The notes under the pieces were generated by a model. The model saw only the letters and a list, made by a program, of their open reading frames with translations. It made no database searches and was not told the DNA's origin. Positions 32,999-44,004 of a stretch of DNA of 64,000 nt are shown piece after piece. A program made the position numbers and the translations under genes. How positions within the stretch are numbered: the stretch's first letter is position 1; every line of letters starts with the position of its first letter. The DNA is from Prochlorococcus sp. HOT208_60m_808G21 (GTDB taxonomy: Bacteria; Cyanobacteriota; Cyanobacteriia; PCC-6307; Cyanobiaceae): contig MWOY01000107.1 in assembly GCA_002026015.1 (NCBI GenBank), positions 52,236-116,235 of the forward strand, in the 5' to 3' direction.

Positions 32999-33036
32999 TT
33001 TTGATCAGAATTTTATTATTGATGCATTAAAAGTCT

Positions 33037-33948
33037 TTGACCAATTATAGATCTGGGTTTGTAACTTTACTAGGAAGGCCAAATGTGGGTAAATCTACTT
33101 TAATAAATAAATTGATTGGAGAAAAAATAACAATTACTTCTCCTATAGCGCAAACTACAAGAAATAAATTAAAAGGAATACTTACTACAAACAATGGGCA
33201 AATAATTTTTGTCGATACGCCTGGGGTGCATAAACCTCATCATCGACTTGGAGAGATATTAGTAAAAAACGCAAAATCTGCAATCAATGGAGTTGATATG
33301 GTAATTTTCGTAATTGATTCAAGTGAAAAACCCGGTAGAGGTGATGAATATATTTTGAACCTTCTACTCGCAAATAAAACTGAGTTTATTGTTGCATTAA
33401 ATAAGTGGGATTTGGTTAATAAAGAATTTAGGAGTTTAAGATTAGATCAATACAGAAGATTTTTTGGAATTAATAGAAACTTTCAAGTTGTAAGTGCTTC
33501 TCAAGGAGAAGGATGTTCTGAACTAATCGATATGGCTCTTAATTTTCTTCCTGAGGGACCAAAACTTTATGGCGAAGAGACGATTTGCGACCAACCATTA
33601 GATAACTTATTATCTGATTTAGTAAGAGAACAGGTATTAAAAAATACAAGAGAAGAAATACCTCATAGTGTCGCAGTAAAGATAGAAAAGAGAGAGGAAA
33701 TGAAAAGAAAAAATGGCAAAGTTTTTACAGCTATTTTGGCTACTATTATTGTTGAAAGAACCACTCAAAAAGTCATTCTTATTGGGAAGAAAGGTTCAAT
33801 GTTAAAAATGATTGGTCAGTCAGCAAGATTAAATATGTCAAAATTAATTGATGGTCCAGTTCACCTAGAGTTGTTTGTGAAAGTTGTTCCAAATTGGAGA
33901 AAAAAAGAAGCAAGGTTACTTGAGTTTGGTTATGAGGAAGAATTCTAG
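33037..33948 (+). CDS. era: GTPase Era
   Basis: SGFVTLLGRPNVGKSTLINKLIGEKITITSPIAQTTRNKLKGI, DTPGVHKPHHRLG, KH domain GKKGSMLKMIGQSAR; TTG start. Confidence 0.95.
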   Translation: MTNYRSGFVTLLGRPNVGKSTLINKLIGEKITITSPIAQTTRNKLKGILTTNNGQIIFVDTPGVHKPHHRLGEILVKNAKSAINGVDMVIFVIDSSEKPGRGDEYILNLLLANKTEFIVALNKWDLVNKEFRSLRLDQYRRFFGINRNFQVVSASQGEGCSELIDMALNFLPEGPKLYGEETICDQPLDNLLSDLVREQVLKNTREEIPHSVAVKIEKREEMKRKNGKVFTAILATIIVERTTQKVILIGKKGSMLKMIGQSARLNMSKLIDGPVHLELFVKVVPNWRKKEARLLEFGYEEEF

Positions 33949-35169
33949 ATGAGTGGTTTTAATTTTGATGTAATTACATTGTTCCCTAAAGCTTTTGAAT
34001 TAATAAATAATTTAGGGGTCATAACAAGAGCTCTAGATAAGAATTTGATCGATGTAAATTTATATGATTTAAGAGAATATGGAGAAGGTTCTTACAGACA
34101 AGTAGACGATAAGCCTTATGGAGGAGGAGCAGGTATGGTATTAAAACCTGAACCTATTTATAAGGCATATGAATCAATTAGAAAATTACCTAAAAGTAAA
34201 ACTTTGCTGATGACCCCTCAGGGTAAAGTCTTAAAGCAAAAGGATCTTGCGAGATGGTCCACTTTGGATCAAATAATAATTATATGTGGTCAATATGAAG
34301 GTTTTGATGAAAGGATTAGATGTTTAGCTGATGAAGAGATATCGATAGGCGATTATGTCCTTTCTGGAGGTGAAATACCCGCTATATCAATAATTAATGG
34401 TTTGACTAGGTTGCTACCAGGGACTCTTGGTGATCCAGAGTCATTAGTCGATGAGAGTCATAATTCTTCTTTATTAGAATATCCTCAATACACAAGGCCT
34501 TTAACTTTTAAAGATATGAAAGTGCCAGATATTTTAGTGAGCGGTAATCATGAAGAGATTAAATCGTGGAGAAGAAAAAAAAGTTTTGAAAGAACATTAG
34601 AGAGAAGAAGTGACTTGATTTCTAATGAAAACTACAAAAAATCCACACAAAGTAAGAGAATAATAAAAGAATATAATCAATTCATGAAATTTAGAATAGG
34701 CAATGGATATGATATTCACAGACTAGTAGAGGATAGAGATTTAATTATTGGAGGTGTAAAATTGCATCATCCTGAAAATTTAGGATTGGATGGTCATAGT
34801 GATGCTGATGTTTTAAGTCACTCAATAATGGATGCATTATTGGGGGCACTTTCCTTGGGCGACATAGGAAAGTATTTCCCCCCATCTGATGAAAAATGGA
34901 AAAATGCTGATAGCTTGTTTTTGTTATCAAAAGTAATTGACTTGATAAGAAAAGATGGTTGGGAAATTAATAATATTGATAGTGTTCTTGTTGCCGAAAG
35001 GCCAAAAATCATGCCACATATAAAACTAATGAAAAAAAACATTTCTGAAATTTTAAATATTGATGAAAATTTAATTGGGATTAAAGCAACCACGAATGAA
35101 AAATTGGGTCCAGAAGGGAGAGAAGAGGGTATAAGTTGCCATTCAGTAGTTCTACTTGAGAAAAAATGA
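33949..35169 (+). CDS. trmD-ispF: continuous ORF: TrmD tRNA (guanine-N1)-methyltransferase joined to IspF 2-C-methyl-D-erythritol 2,4-cyclodiphosphate synthase
   Basis: Trm[56 protein letters not shown]. Isp[52 protein letters not shown]. No in-frame stop between them; IspF ATG is at 34684. Confidence 0.93.
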   Translation: MSGFNFDVITLFPKAFELINNLGVITRALDKNLIDVNLYDLREYGEGSYRQVDDKPYGGGAGMVLKPEPIYKAYESIRKLPKSKTLLMTPQGKVLKQKDLARWSTLDQIIIICGQYEGFDERIRCLADEEISIGDYVLSGGEIPAISIINGLTRLLPGTLGDPESLVDESHNSSLLEYPQYTRPLTFKDMKVPDILVSGNHEEIKSWRRKKSFERTLERRSDLISNENYKKSTQSKRIIKEYNQFMKFRIGNGYDIHRLVEDRDLIIGGVKLHHPENLGLDGHSDADVLSHSIMDALLGALSLGDIGKYFPPSDEKWKNADSLFLLSKVIDLIRKDGWEINNIDSVLVAERPKIMPHIKLMKKNISEILNIDENLIGIKATTNEKLGPEGREEGISCHSVVLLEKK

Positions 35170-35612
35170 GATTTAATTTAAATTTGAAAAAAAAAATTCA
35201 AAGATTTTGTTTATTATTAATTTGTTTAGTAGTTTTAATTTTTCAATCTGATATTCCCAATTTAAAAGCTCTTACAATGGATAATTTTCAAAGTGAAATG
35301 GTCATAGAGGAATTAAGACTTAAAGTAACTGCTGATGTAAAAGCAGCTTGGTTAAATGCTGAAAAAGAAATATGGGAGCCATGGTTATCTTCTCAAGATG
35401 GTTTTTTGGGTAGACAAATATTTTGGGATAGAGAAAAAGAAGAAGCTTTAATATTGGTAAATTGGAAAAGTAAGAAATTATGGAAAAGCATACCAATGTC
35501 AGAAGTTAATGTAGTTCAACAAAAATTTGAAGATAATGTTAAAGCTGCCCTAAATGTAGGCGAAAATCCTTTCGAATTGATTTATGAAGGAGAATTAGAT
35601 AAACAAGGATGA
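35166..35612 (+). CDS. TIGR03792-like hypothetical protein with N-terminal TM
   Basis: [64 protein letters not shown]. Confidence 0.72.
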   Translation: MRFNLNLKKKIQRFCLLLICLVVLIFQSDIPNLKALTMDNFQSEMVIEELRLKVTADVKAAWLNAEKEIWEPWLSSQDGFLGRQIFWDREKEEALILVNWKSKKLWKSIPMSEVNVVQQKFEDNVKAALNVGENPFELIYEGELDKQG

Positions 35613-36265
35613 ATTTTGATATAAAGTTTGATTTTCAAAGAAGAGATAGGCTTGGACTCATTGAGGCTATTTGGGGGCAAGATAAGAGTATCGACCAATT
35701 AAAAAGATTATGTAGAAATGTATTAAGTAAAAATGAGGTTGTTTTCATAACTAGGATTAATAGTGAAAAGGCTAATTATCTTTTAGATTTGTATGATTAT
35801 GCGCGATTCTATGAAGAAGCAAATTGCCTGACAATTGGGGAAAATTTTAATAAAATAATTACTAATAAAAAAGTTGCCATAATTTCAGGCGGCTCAAGCG
35901 ATTTGGCCGTAACACTTGAAGCACAATTAGCGCTTGAAATTTATGGAGTGAATTGTCAATCCTTTATAGATGTTGGAGTAGCAGGACTTCATCGATTGAT
36001 GAATCAGTTAGAAGAAATTAATAAATATGATGTATTAATAGTTTGTGCTGGAATGGAAGGAGCTTTGGCAACAGTTTTGGGCGGATTGTTGGCCCAACCG
36101 ATAATTGCAGTACCTGTCTCAGTCGGCTATGGCGTTAGTAAGGATGGGAAAACTGCTTTAAATAGTATGTTGTCAAGTTGTTCTCCAGGTATTGCAGTTA
36201 TGAATATAGATAATGGTTACGGAGCAGCAATGGCGGCTCTAAGAATTATAAAAAGTATTTCCTAA
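35609..36265 (+). CDS. larB: LarB/PurE-related carboxylase family protein
   Basis: VAIISGGSSDLAVTLEAQLALEIYG, DVGVAGLHRL, VCAGMEGALATVLGGLLAQPIIAVPVSVGYG. Confidence 0.9.
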   Translation: MNFDIKFDFQRRDRLGLIEAIWGQDKSIDQLKRLCRNVLSKNEVVFITRINSEKANYLLDLYDYARFYEEANCLTIGENFNKIITNKKVAIISGGSSDLAVTLEAQLALEIYGVNCQSFIDVGVAGLHRLMNQLEEINKYDVLIVCAGMEGALATVLGGLLAQPIIAVPVSVGYGVSKDGKTALNSMLSSCSPGIAVMNIDNGYGAAMAALRIIKSIS

Positions 36266-36269
36266 ATAA

Positions 36270-36401
36270 TCACTTTTTTTCTGTTTCTAATAGGTTTTCT
36301 ATCCATAAATTTAGTTGTTTTGATAGCATTCCTTCCTCTCTCATTTTGATTGCTTTTATAACGACTTCAGTATTTACCCACTCTGGATATCTTTTAGGCA
36401 T
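36270..36401 (-). CDS. candidate 43 aa protein MPKRYPEWVNTEVVIKAIKMREEGMLSKQLNLWIENLLETEKK
   Basis: Complete ATG-to-stop ORF with coding-like composition; below ORF-track length cut-off. Confidence 0.45.
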   Translation of the reverse strand: MPKRYPEWVNTEVVIKAIKMREEGMLSKQLNLWIENLLETEKK

Positions 36402-36468
36402 TTATTTTTATATTCAGTATTTTTAATTTGGTACAAATTTTTATAAAAACAAGATCTAAGTAACAAAT

Positions 36469-36636
36469 TTAATCTTTAATGTTTGATTTTGTACCTAATC
36501 TAGAAAGCTCAGATGATGTATGTTCACTTTCTACATTTTTTAATCTTTCAATTAGCTCAGAAAGATCTTTATGTGCTAACTCCCCATTTTGCTCCCATTT
36601 TAGAGACCTTGAGTTGCTATCAATTTTTTCTTCCAT
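36469..36636 (-). CDS. candidate 55 aa protein MEEKIDSNSRSLKWEQNGELAHKDLSELIERLKNVESEHTSSELSRLGTKSNIKD
   Basis: Complete ATG-to-stop ORF, charged and helical in composition; below ORF-track length cut-off. Confidence 0.5.
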   Translation of the reverse strand: MEEKIDSNSRSLKWEQNGELAHKDLSELIERLKNVESEHTSSELSRLGTKSNIKD

Positions 36637-36748
36637 TGTTAAAAATAAGTATTAAGAATATAAAACGAAAACAGTAGAAATTTGGTGATTGTTTCAAGCC
36701 TAAACTTAAAAAAATATGAAGATTTTTAATACATTAAATATTTTTCTT

Positions 36749-36958
36749 TTATCCGCCACCAACTATTGAGACAATCTCTAAATTATCACCATCTTTAAGC
36801 TTCACTTTTTCCCATTTCATTGAATTTATAATTAAATTATTTAACTCCACTACAATTGTGTTTGATTTATATCCCATATGGTTAAGGGCTGTAGATAGTA
36901 GAGCATTTTCTTGATCAAGTTCTATTTTTTTTTCTTCTCCATTTACCTTAATTTTCAT
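36749..36958 (-). CDS. thiS: sulfur carrier protein ThiS
   Basis: MKIKVNGEEKKIELDQ...DGDNLEIVSIVGGG with C-terminal GG. Confidence 0.93.
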   Translation of the reverse strand: MKIKVNGEEKKIELDQENALLSTALNHMGYKSNTIVVELNNLIINSMKWEKVKLKDGDNLEIVSIVGGG

Positions 36959-38009
36959 GAGACAACTCTTTTAGAATAATCATAGCGTCTTCTTTAGGAT
37001 CTTCAGAATTCATTATTTCCGAAATTAAGGCAACCTTTTTAAACCCATTTCTTTTTAAATACGAAATATTATTTGACTTGATTCCTCCAATTGCAAACCA
37101 AGGAATATTTAAATCCTTTGTTAATGTTTTGATATTTTCAATCCCTAAAGGTTTTTTATTCTTTTTTGTTTTAGTTTCGAATACTGGCCCTATTCCTATG
37201 TAATCACAACCCTCCTTAAGAGCATTTGAAATATCAATTGCATTATTTGCACTTATACCGATTATTTTTGAATATCCTAATAGTTTTCTTGCGGTTTTTA
37301 AGTCCAAATCGTCTTGTCCAAGATGAATTCCATCCGCGTTAGATGCTAGAGCTATATCAGGTCTATCGTTAACGATAAACAAAGAATTATAACTTTTACA
37401 TAGATTTTTAATCTGAATTGCTTCTTGAAGATGATCTTGATCAGTTCCCGTTTTAAATCTATGCTGAATAATTTTTACTCCCGCAATTAAAATCTCTTCT
37501 ATTATTTCCAATAAATTTTCCTTTTGATCTGTGATTACATATAAGTCATTTTCTTTTAGTATTTTCTCCGACTTCTTACGCTTGCTGTAACTTAACAAAT
37601 CGATTTCAATAGTATAAATTTCATATCTAATTTCAGAAGCGATTTTTGAAAGCTCATGATTCTGCAGCCTTGAGAATTCTTCTATAACTCTTAATGCTTC
37701 TTGAACTCTGGCTGAATTAGAACTTATAATTTGCCCAGAAGTTTTTCTGTTGAATTGCTCTTGATGGGTCAATCCTTTACATTTGTCCTTAATGTGATTT
37801 CTAGATTGTTTATAAACTTCTAAATGATTTTTTCCTAAAATTTGTCTAAAATTTTTAATCTTTTCAACATATTTTTCTTTGCCTATACCAAATCTAGCCC
37901 AATCTTCTAATACTCTTAGTCCTTCTCTAGCTCTATCTAAATTAGCGTCAATAATTTGATAAATTCTTAAATCTTCATCGTCTTTTGTATTGGAATTCAG
38001 CATTTGCAA
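36948..38009 (-). CDS. thiE: thiamine-phosphate synthase with cyanobacterial N-terminal extension
   Basis: VKIIQHRFKTGTDQDHLQEA, FIVNDRPDIALASNADGIHLGQDDL, YIGIGPVFETKTK, PWFAIGGI. Confidence 0.93.
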   Translation of the reverse strand: MQMLNSNTKDDEDLRIYQIIDANLDRAREGLRVLEDWARFGIGKEKYVEKIKNFRQILGKNHLEVYKQSRNHIKDKCKGLTHQEQFNRKTSGQIISSNSARVQEALRVIEEFSRLQNHELSKIASEIRYEIYTIEIDLLSYSKRKKSEKILKENDLYVITDQKENLLEIIEEILIAGVKIIQHRFKTGTDQDHLQEAIQIKNLCKSYNSLFIVNDRPDIALASNADGIHLGQDDLDLKTARKLLGYSKIIGISANNAIDISNALKEGCDYIGIGPVFETKTKKNKKPLGIENIKTLTKDLNIPWFAIGGIKSNNISYLKRNGFKKVALISEIMNSEDPKEDAMIILKELSHEN

Positions 38010-38935
38010 TTTATTTTTTTGTAGTTTTTAAAAATTTTCAGAGCATTATCTGTATCTTTTTTAATTTGATTAGAAAGTTGATCTATATTTTTGAACTTGA
38101 TTTGAGATCTAAGTTTTTCAACTGGTTCAACAGATAGATTTAAACCATATAGATCGATATCTTTATTTATTAAATGAACTTCAACTGCAGATGGCAATAA
38201 AGGATTTATTGTTGGTTGAGAGCCAAGATTCATAACAGATTCAATTTTTTTGTTGGAATTTTCTATAGTTGTCCAAGATGCGTAAACTCCTTCTCCAGGT
38301 AAAAATTTTCTGCCATCTATTTCAAGATTTGCAGTAGGCCATCCCATACTTTTTCCAATGCCTTTACCTTTGACAACCTTTCCATTAAAACTATAAGGCC
38401 TATTAAGAATTTTGAAAGCATTTTTCAGATCACTTTTCTCCAATAGATCTCTTATTCTGCTACTGCTGATTCTACCTTCCTTGTCTTCTAAAATTGGAAT
38501 AATTTTTAGTTTAATATCCGTATCCTTGATCATATTTTTTATTGTATTTATGTCTCCACTTCTTCTGAAACCAAATTTAAAATTAGCACCGACAGAAATG
38601 TTTTTTGCTTGTAATTGATTTATCAAAATATCGCTTACGAATTTTTCTGCACTTAATTTGGATAGTCCTAAATCAAAAGGAATCAGAACTAATTGTTCAA
38701 TCCCCAGATCTTCAAGAATAGATAGTTTTTCATAAGGGAGATCAAGTCTAAGACGCGTCTCTTTGTAAAGAACTTCTCGAGGATGAGGCCAGAAGCTTGC
38801 AATTGTTGGGGTATATTGATTTTCTTCAACTACACTTTTTATTAATTGTCTGTGGCCAGCATGAAGGCCATCAAAACTGCCAATGGCTATTGAGGTAGGA
38901 CTATTAACTTCAGATGGCGATATTAAAGAGATCAA
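37997..38935 (-). CDS. ribF: bifunctional riboflavin kinase/FAD synthetase
   Basis: IAIGSFDGLHAGHRQLI, VGANFKFGFRRSGD, GKSMGWPTANLEID, EGVYASW. Confidence 0.94.
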   Translation of the reverse strand: MISLISPSEVNSPTSIAIGSFDGLHAGHRQLIKSVVEENQYTPTIASFWPHPREVLYKETRLRLDLPYEKLSILEDLGIEQLVLIPFDLGLSKLSAEKFVSDILINQLQAKNISVGANFKFGFRRSGDINTIKNMIKDTDIKLKIIPILEDKEGRISSSRIRDLLEKSDLKNAFKILNRPYSFNGKVVKGKGIGKSMGWPTANLEIDGRKFLPGEGVYASWTTIENSNKKIESVMNLGSQPTINPLLPSAVEVHLINKDIDLYGLNLSVEPVEKLRSQIKFKNIDQLSNQIKKDTDNALKIFKNYKKINCKC

Positions 38936-39003
38936 AAGATTACGTGCAATTTTATAATTTTAGTGGCAAATTTGGATTGTTTACATTTTATTCAATCAAA
39001 TGA

Positions 39004-39537
39004 ATGTCTGACAAAATTGATTTTCAGTCCCTTTCATTTGGAATGCGGCGCATCGGATGGATACGCTTTTGGGTGCAATCTATTTTAGGTGTTGTAGTTA
39101 CCGCTGTTTTGCTTTTTTCAAATGTTGTAAATAACAGCGAAGGACAGCTTGGCTTAGCTCCTGGTTTATCACTCACAACAATATCCCTGATTTTACTACT
39201 TTTTAGTCTTTGGCAAGGTTGGTTAATAGTTAGAACAGGAAGAGCAATCGCAAGCAACGCAAGACCCTCAAGAGGACAAACCGGTAAATTGATCAAACGA
39301 GGCGTAATTGTTGATTTATTTGGAATTTTGTTTGGATTAATTGGATATCAAGCTCTTATGGGAGCTTTATTTATACAAGCATCCTCTCAAACAACAGGAC
39401 AATTGATAACAGCAACATCTGATATCCCAATTACTGGTCTTGAAATATTATCAGTTCTCAGTAACACTCAAGTTATTGCCGCTCATTTTTTTGGACTTTG
39501 CTTTTCTTTATGGCTTTTAAGAAGGATTTACAAATGA
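39004..39537 (+). CDS. DUF3611-like membrane protein
   Basis: [30 protein letters not shown]...; four TM segments. Confidence 0.75.
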   Translation: MSDKIDFQSLSFGMRRIGWIRFWVQSILGVVVTAVLLFSNVVNNSEGQLGLAPGLSLTTISLILLLFSLWQGWLIVRTGRAIASNARPSRGQTGKLIKRGVIVDLFGILFGLIGYQALMGALFIQASSQTTGQLITATSDIPITGLEILSVLSNTQVIAAHFFGLCFSLWLLRRIYK

Positions 39538-40326
39538 ATTATTAATTTTAGGTAAGTTGTCTAAATTACCTCTCCAAAATAAATCTGGTTCTACAGGTGT
39601 AAGAGATATTTTATTTTCTTGTATTTGAGATACGTCACTGGGCCAGTTTTTTGGACCATATCCTTTTGATTTAAGATCTAAAACAACCTCACCTGCTAAC
39701 CAATAATAATCGTCACCTCTTGGGTCTTCCCTTTTGGTAAATTGATTTTTATATTTTCTTACAGATAATCTTGTCCAGGATAATTCTTTTATTTTGTTTT
39801 TTTCGCATGGAGGGATATTCAAATTTAATAAAAGTGAAGCTGGCCAGCCATCGTTAATTGCTTGTTCGGCAATATTAATTGCAATTTCTCCAGCAAATTC
39901 AAAATTTTTCCATTTAAAACTAGCAACACTTATTGCCATGGAGGGAACATTTTCTAACGTGCCTTCCATAGCTGCCGCGACTGTTCCTGAACAAAAAATA
40001 TCCGTCCCTAAATTCGGTCCGTGATTTATTCCAGATAGTACCAGATCAGGTTTATAATCCAAGAGTTCAGATAGTGCTAATTTGACACAATCAGCAGGTG
40101 TGCCGGAACATCCCCAAGCTTCAATTCCTTCTCCAAATAATTCGTCAGCTTTTTCCACTCTTAATGGGGATTGTAAAGTAAGACCGTGACCAGTAGCTGA
40201 TCTTTCTTGATCAGGACATACTACTTTTACTTTATGTCCTCTTTTTTGGGCTGACTTTGCTAGAGCTCTTATCCCTGCTGCGAAAACACCATCATCATTG
40301 CTAATCAATATATTTAACGGTTTCAT
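39517..40326 (-). CDS. surE: 5'-nucleotidase SurE
   Basis: [61 protein letters not shown]. Confidence 0.96.
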   Translation of the reverse strand: MKPLNILISNDDGVFAAGIRALAKSAQKRGHKVKVVCPDQERSATGHGLTLQSPLRVEKADELFGEGIEAWGCSGTPADCVKLALSELLDYKPDLVLSGINHGPNLGTDIFCSGTVAAAMEGTLENVPSMAISVASFKWKNFEFAGEIAINIAEQAINDGWPASLLLNLNIPPCEKNKIKELSWTRLSVRKYKNQFTKREDPRGDDYYWLAGEVVLDLKSKGYGPKNWPSDVSQIQENKISLTPVEPDLFWRGNLDNLPKINNSFVNPS

Positions 40327-40394
40327 TAATCAATACATTTTATTTATGGACGATATTTAAGTAAGATAAAGCAATACTTATTTTTACTATATCA

Positions 40395-41402
40395 GTGAGT
40401 CAAATTGAATCATTAAGTCAAATTGAGGAAAAACTAAATAATCTTTCTCTAAAAGCAAAAAATAATATAGATAATTCTAATTCAAACGAAGAACTGGATC
40501 TATTAAGAGTTTCCTTGCTTGGAAAAAAAGGTGATTTGTCAATTATCTTAAAAACAATGGGTCAATTATCTGCTACAGATAGACCAATTATTGGCCAGAA
40601 GGCAAATTTAATAAAGACAAATTTGCAAGAACTAATAACTGAAAGAAAAAATAAACTAAATAGCGAAGCCTTAGATAAAAAGATTAAAAAAGAAAAAATT
40701 GATGTAACTATTCCTTCAATTGGAACACCCCCGGGGAATAAACATCCTTTGATTTCCACTCAAGACGAAATAATAGATATCTTTTGTGGTTTAGGATACT
40801 CAGTTGAAAGTGGTCCTGAAATAGAAACTGATTTTTATAATTTTGAGTCTCTCAACATACCCAAAAATCATCCCGCAAGAGATATGCAGGATACTTTCTA
40901 CTTAGATGAAAATCGACTTTTAAGGACCCATACTTCTCCAGTTCAGATAAGATACTTAGAAAAAAATCCTCCCCCAGTAAGAATTATTGCTCCTGGGAGA
41001 GTTTATAGGAGAGATGCAGTAGATGCTACTCATTCCCCTGTATTTAATCAGGTTGAGGTTTTATGTATCGATCAAGACATTAATTTTAGTCATTTAAGAG
41101 GAACAGTTCTTACATTTTTAAAAACCTTTTTTGGGGATATTCCTGTAAGATTTAGAGCAAGTTATTTCCCATTTACTGAACCTTCAGCAGAAGTAGACGT
41201 TCAGTGGAAAGGTAAATGGCTAGAGGTAATGGGCTGTGGAATGGTAGATCCAAAGGTATTAGAAAAATTAGGAATAGATTCTGAGAAATGGACTGGTTTT
41301 GCCGCAGGATTAGGAGTCGAGAGATTTTGTATGGTTAGACATCAGATCGACGACATCAGAAAATTTTATACAAACGATATTAGATTCTTAGAACAGTTCT
41401 AA
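40395..41402 (+). CDS. pheS: phenylalanyl-tRNA synthetase alpha subunit
   Basis: [58 protein letters not shown]. Confidence 0.96.
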   Translation: MSQIESLSQIEEKLNNLSLKAKNNIDNSNSNEELDLLRVSLLGKKGDLSIILKTMGQLSATDRPIIGQKANLIKTNLQELITERKNKLNSEALDKKIKKEKIDVTIPSIGTPPGNKHPLISTQDEIIDIFCGLGYSVESGPEIETDFYNFESLNIPKNHPARDMQDTFYLDENRLLRTHTSPVQIRYLEKNPPPVRIIAPGRVYRRDAVDATHSPVFNQVEVLCIDQDINFSHLRGTVLTFLKTFFGDIPVRFRASYFPFTEPSAEVDVQWKGKWLEVMGCGMVDPKVLEKLGIDSEKWTGFAAGLGVERFCMVRHQIDDIRKFYTNDIRFLEQF

Positions 41403-41472
41403 TAGTATTTAATTTTTAAATTAGGATTGTCCAACAAATTAGTTTAAGATAGTCCTAGATTTAATTTTTTGA

Positions 41473-42381
41473 TTGGTACGTAAAGCAGGACTAATCGTTA
41501 ATGATGGAAAGGAACTAGCTGTTCAAACTGCAACTTCTGTTCAAAAAAAATTGGAAAAATCTAATTTTGAAGTTGTAAGAGTTAGTAGCTCTGGAGGGAT
41601 GGTTGGTTTCGCAAATCCTGATCAACATGTTCGTCCTTTGGGATATACGAATTGTGTTCCCGAGGGGTTTGATTCATTAATGGAATTTGCAATTGTTCTT
41701 GGCGGAGATGGGACTGTGCTTTCCGCTGCAAGGCAAACGGCACCCGCTAAAATTCCAATTCTTACTATAAATACTGGTCATTTAGGATTTCTTGCGGAAG
41801 CTTATTTATCTAACCTAGATGAGGCTATAGATAAAATAATTACTGGAAACTGGGATATTGAAGAAAGAACTTGCTTTATCATTAGTGTAATGAGAAATGA
41901 TCAGAGAAGATGGGAGTCTCTCTGTCTTAATGAGATGGCTCTTCATAGAGAACCTCTTACAAGTATGTGTCATTTTGAGATTTCTATAGGGCGACATGCT
42001 CCTGTGGATATCTCAGCTGATGGAGTAATTTTATCCACTCCAACCGGTTCTACTGCATATTCGTTGAGTGCTGGTGGGCCCGTAATTACACCTGATTGCC
42101 CTGTCGTACAATTAACTCCAATTGCTCCACATTCATTGGCATCAAGGGCATTGGTTTTTAATGATTCAGAGCCAGTAACTGTTTTTCCTGCAACTCCTGA
42201 AAGGTTGGTAATGGTTGTTGACGGAAACGCTGGTTGTTATGTTTGGCCTGAAGATAGAGTTTTAATAAGAAAAAGTAAACACTCAGTCAATTTTATTAGG
42301 CTTGAAGATCATGAATTTTTCCAAGTTTTAAGAAATAAACTAGGTTGGGGGTTACCTCATGTGGCTAAACCTAACAAATAA
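41473..42381 (+). CDS. nadK: NAD(+)/NADH kinase
   Basis: [52 protein letters not shown]. Confidence 0.94.
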   Translation: MVRKAGLIVNDGKELAVQTATSVQKKLEKSNFEVVRVSSSGGMVGFANPDQHVRPLGYTNCVPEGFDSLMEFAIVLGGDGTVLSAARQTAPAKIPILTINTGHLGFLAEAYLSNLDEAIDKIITGNWDIEERTCFIISVMRNDQRRWESLCLNEMALHREPLTSMCHFEISIGRHAPVDISADGVILSTPTGSTAYSLSAGGPVITPDCPVVQLTPIAPHSLASRALVFNDSEPVTVFPATPERLVMVVDGNAGCYVWPEDRVLIRKSKHSVNFIRLEDHEFFQVLRNKLGWGLPHVAKPNK

Positions 42382-42394
42382 CAATTGTTTAAAT

Positions 42395-43669
42395 TTATTT
42401 TTTTCCTTTTAATAAAAAAACAGGATTATTTGGTTCTAATCTTATTCCCTCAGCGATACTTAAGCTTTTATAGGTTTGAATTAAATTTAAATTTGTTTTG
42501 AAATTTTTATCTTCTAATTCCTCTTTTAGTTCTTTAATAGTTTGAATGTCAATGATTGGGATAACGATAATATCTCCAATATTCATACCTGTAGCCAGTT
42601 TTTTAATAATTTGAAGTTTGGTCTTTTTATCACATCCTCCAATTATTAATCTATTGGGTTTTTCAAAAGAACTTAAATTTCTCGTATTCAAGGTATTATT
42701 TATGTCTTCTTCAAAAATAAATTTTGGTTTAACGCTAAGCCTTTTTGAGTTTTCTAGTATTAATGACTTTGAACCAATTCTTTTATCAAAACAAAACAAA
42801 TCTAAATCAGGCCTTAATTTCAATGCTTCTAAACCAATTGACCCACAACCTGCTCCTATATCCCATATGACCCCATTTTTAGGAAGCTCTAGATCAGCCA
42901 GGATTTGAACGCGAACTTCCCTTTTCGTAAATAAATTTGGCCTATCATCAAAAGTTTTAAAAATATTGTCACTGATTGCGAAAAGTGGGAGATTATCATT
43001 TGAATAATTTTTCTTTGTTTTTGTAAGAACAACAATGTTCAAACTTGATATATCAGAGGGTAATGATTCTTTAAGATTTAATTTTCTTATATTTTCTTTG
43101 TCGAAGCCTATTTCTTCACAGAGCCAAAATTCATAGAAGTCAATCAGATTTAATTCGGTTAAGTTTTCTTTAATTATATCTAAACTTTTATTATTTGAAT
43201 CTGTAATAATAGACAAACTTGAAGGCCTTGCTTTAAGAGCCTTAACCAACTTACTAGAATCTCTACCGTGAATACTTACATTAATAGTATCTTGCCACGG
43301 AATCTTTAACTTACTAAATGCTAATTGAATGCAAGTATTTGAAGGGTAGAAACTTAACTCATCTTTTGAAAAATTTTCTAGAAGTATTCTCCCAATTCCA
43401 AACCAGAGAGGATCTCCTCTCGAAATTAAGATAACCTCATTTTTTTGATTTCGAAGCCAGTTAATAAGTTCATTATTACTTTTGCTTGCAAAAAATGATT
43501 TCTTTTTTTCTGAGTTATTTTGACTCCATGATTTAATTTTTTCAAAATATGAATTAGGTACTGCGATAGAAACTGTCTCTATAAATAAATTTTGTAATTT
43601 GAGGGGTAAATCTTCAAATTTGTAAGAATTAATCCCTACTACATGAATTTTTCTTTTTTTTTCAGTCAT
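42395..43669 (-). CDS. cobL: precorrin-6Y C5,15-methyltransferase (CbiE-CbiT fusion)
   Basis: VILISRGDPLWFGIGRILLE, SIHGRDSSKLVKALKARPSSLSIITDSN, GVIWDIGAGCGSIGLEALKL. Confidence 0.9.
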   Translation of the reverse strand: MTEKKRKIHVVGINSYKFEDLPLKLQNLFIETVSIAVPNSYFEKIKSWSQNNSEKKKSFFASKSNNELINWLRNQKNEVILISRGDPLWFGIGRILLENFSKDELSFYPSNTCIQLAFSKLKIPWQDTINVSIHGRDSSKLVKALKARPSSLSIITDSNNKSLDIIKENLTELNLIDFYEFWLCEEIGFDKENIRKLNLKESLPSDISSLNIVVLTKTKKNYSNDNLPLFAISDNIFKTFDDRPNLFTKREVRVQILADLELPKNGVIWDIGAGCGSIGLEALKLRPDLDLFCFDKRIGSKSLILENSKRLSVKPKFIFEEDINNTLNTRNLSSFEKPNRLIIGGCDKKTKLQIIKKLATGMNIGDIIVIPIIDIQTIKELKEELEDKNFKTNLNLIQTYKSLSIAEGIRLEPNNPVFLLKGKK

Positions 43670-43722
43670 GAATATTAAATTAAAAGAAACTTATCTATTT
43701 GAATGTTTTATTAAATTATCTT

Positions 43723-44004
43723 ATGATTATTCGAGCTTTCATAATAAATCAATTGTCTGAAAGAAGAAAGAGATTACATGATTTATTATTAACTCTAATA
43801 AATAAAGATAGTGAATTTGAGTTTATTGAAGAAGATTCTAACGATTTAACATCTAGCTATTCTGAAAAAGACACTTTGAATTTATCTCGAGTTATAGAAA
43901 AAAATCGTAAAATAATCAAAAGATATCAAGCTATTGTTAGAACGGCTGTTACTCTTGATGCCCTAATGGATTCTGAAAATGAAGAAAATTACAAAATCAA
44001 ATAA
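43723..44004 (+). CDS. small hypothetical protein
   Basis: Charged helical ORF from ATG 43723 (MIIRAFIINQLSERRKRLHD); overlaps next ORF by 26 nt. Confidence 0.55.
   Translation: MIIRAFIINQLSERRKRLHDLLLTLINKDSEFEFIEEDSNDLTSSYSEKDTLNLSRVIEKNRKIIKRYQAIVRTAVTLDALMDSENEENYKIK

Noticed and set aside
42618-42908. 96 aa plus-strand ORF
   Set aside because: Antisense shadow of the cbiET/cobL gene.
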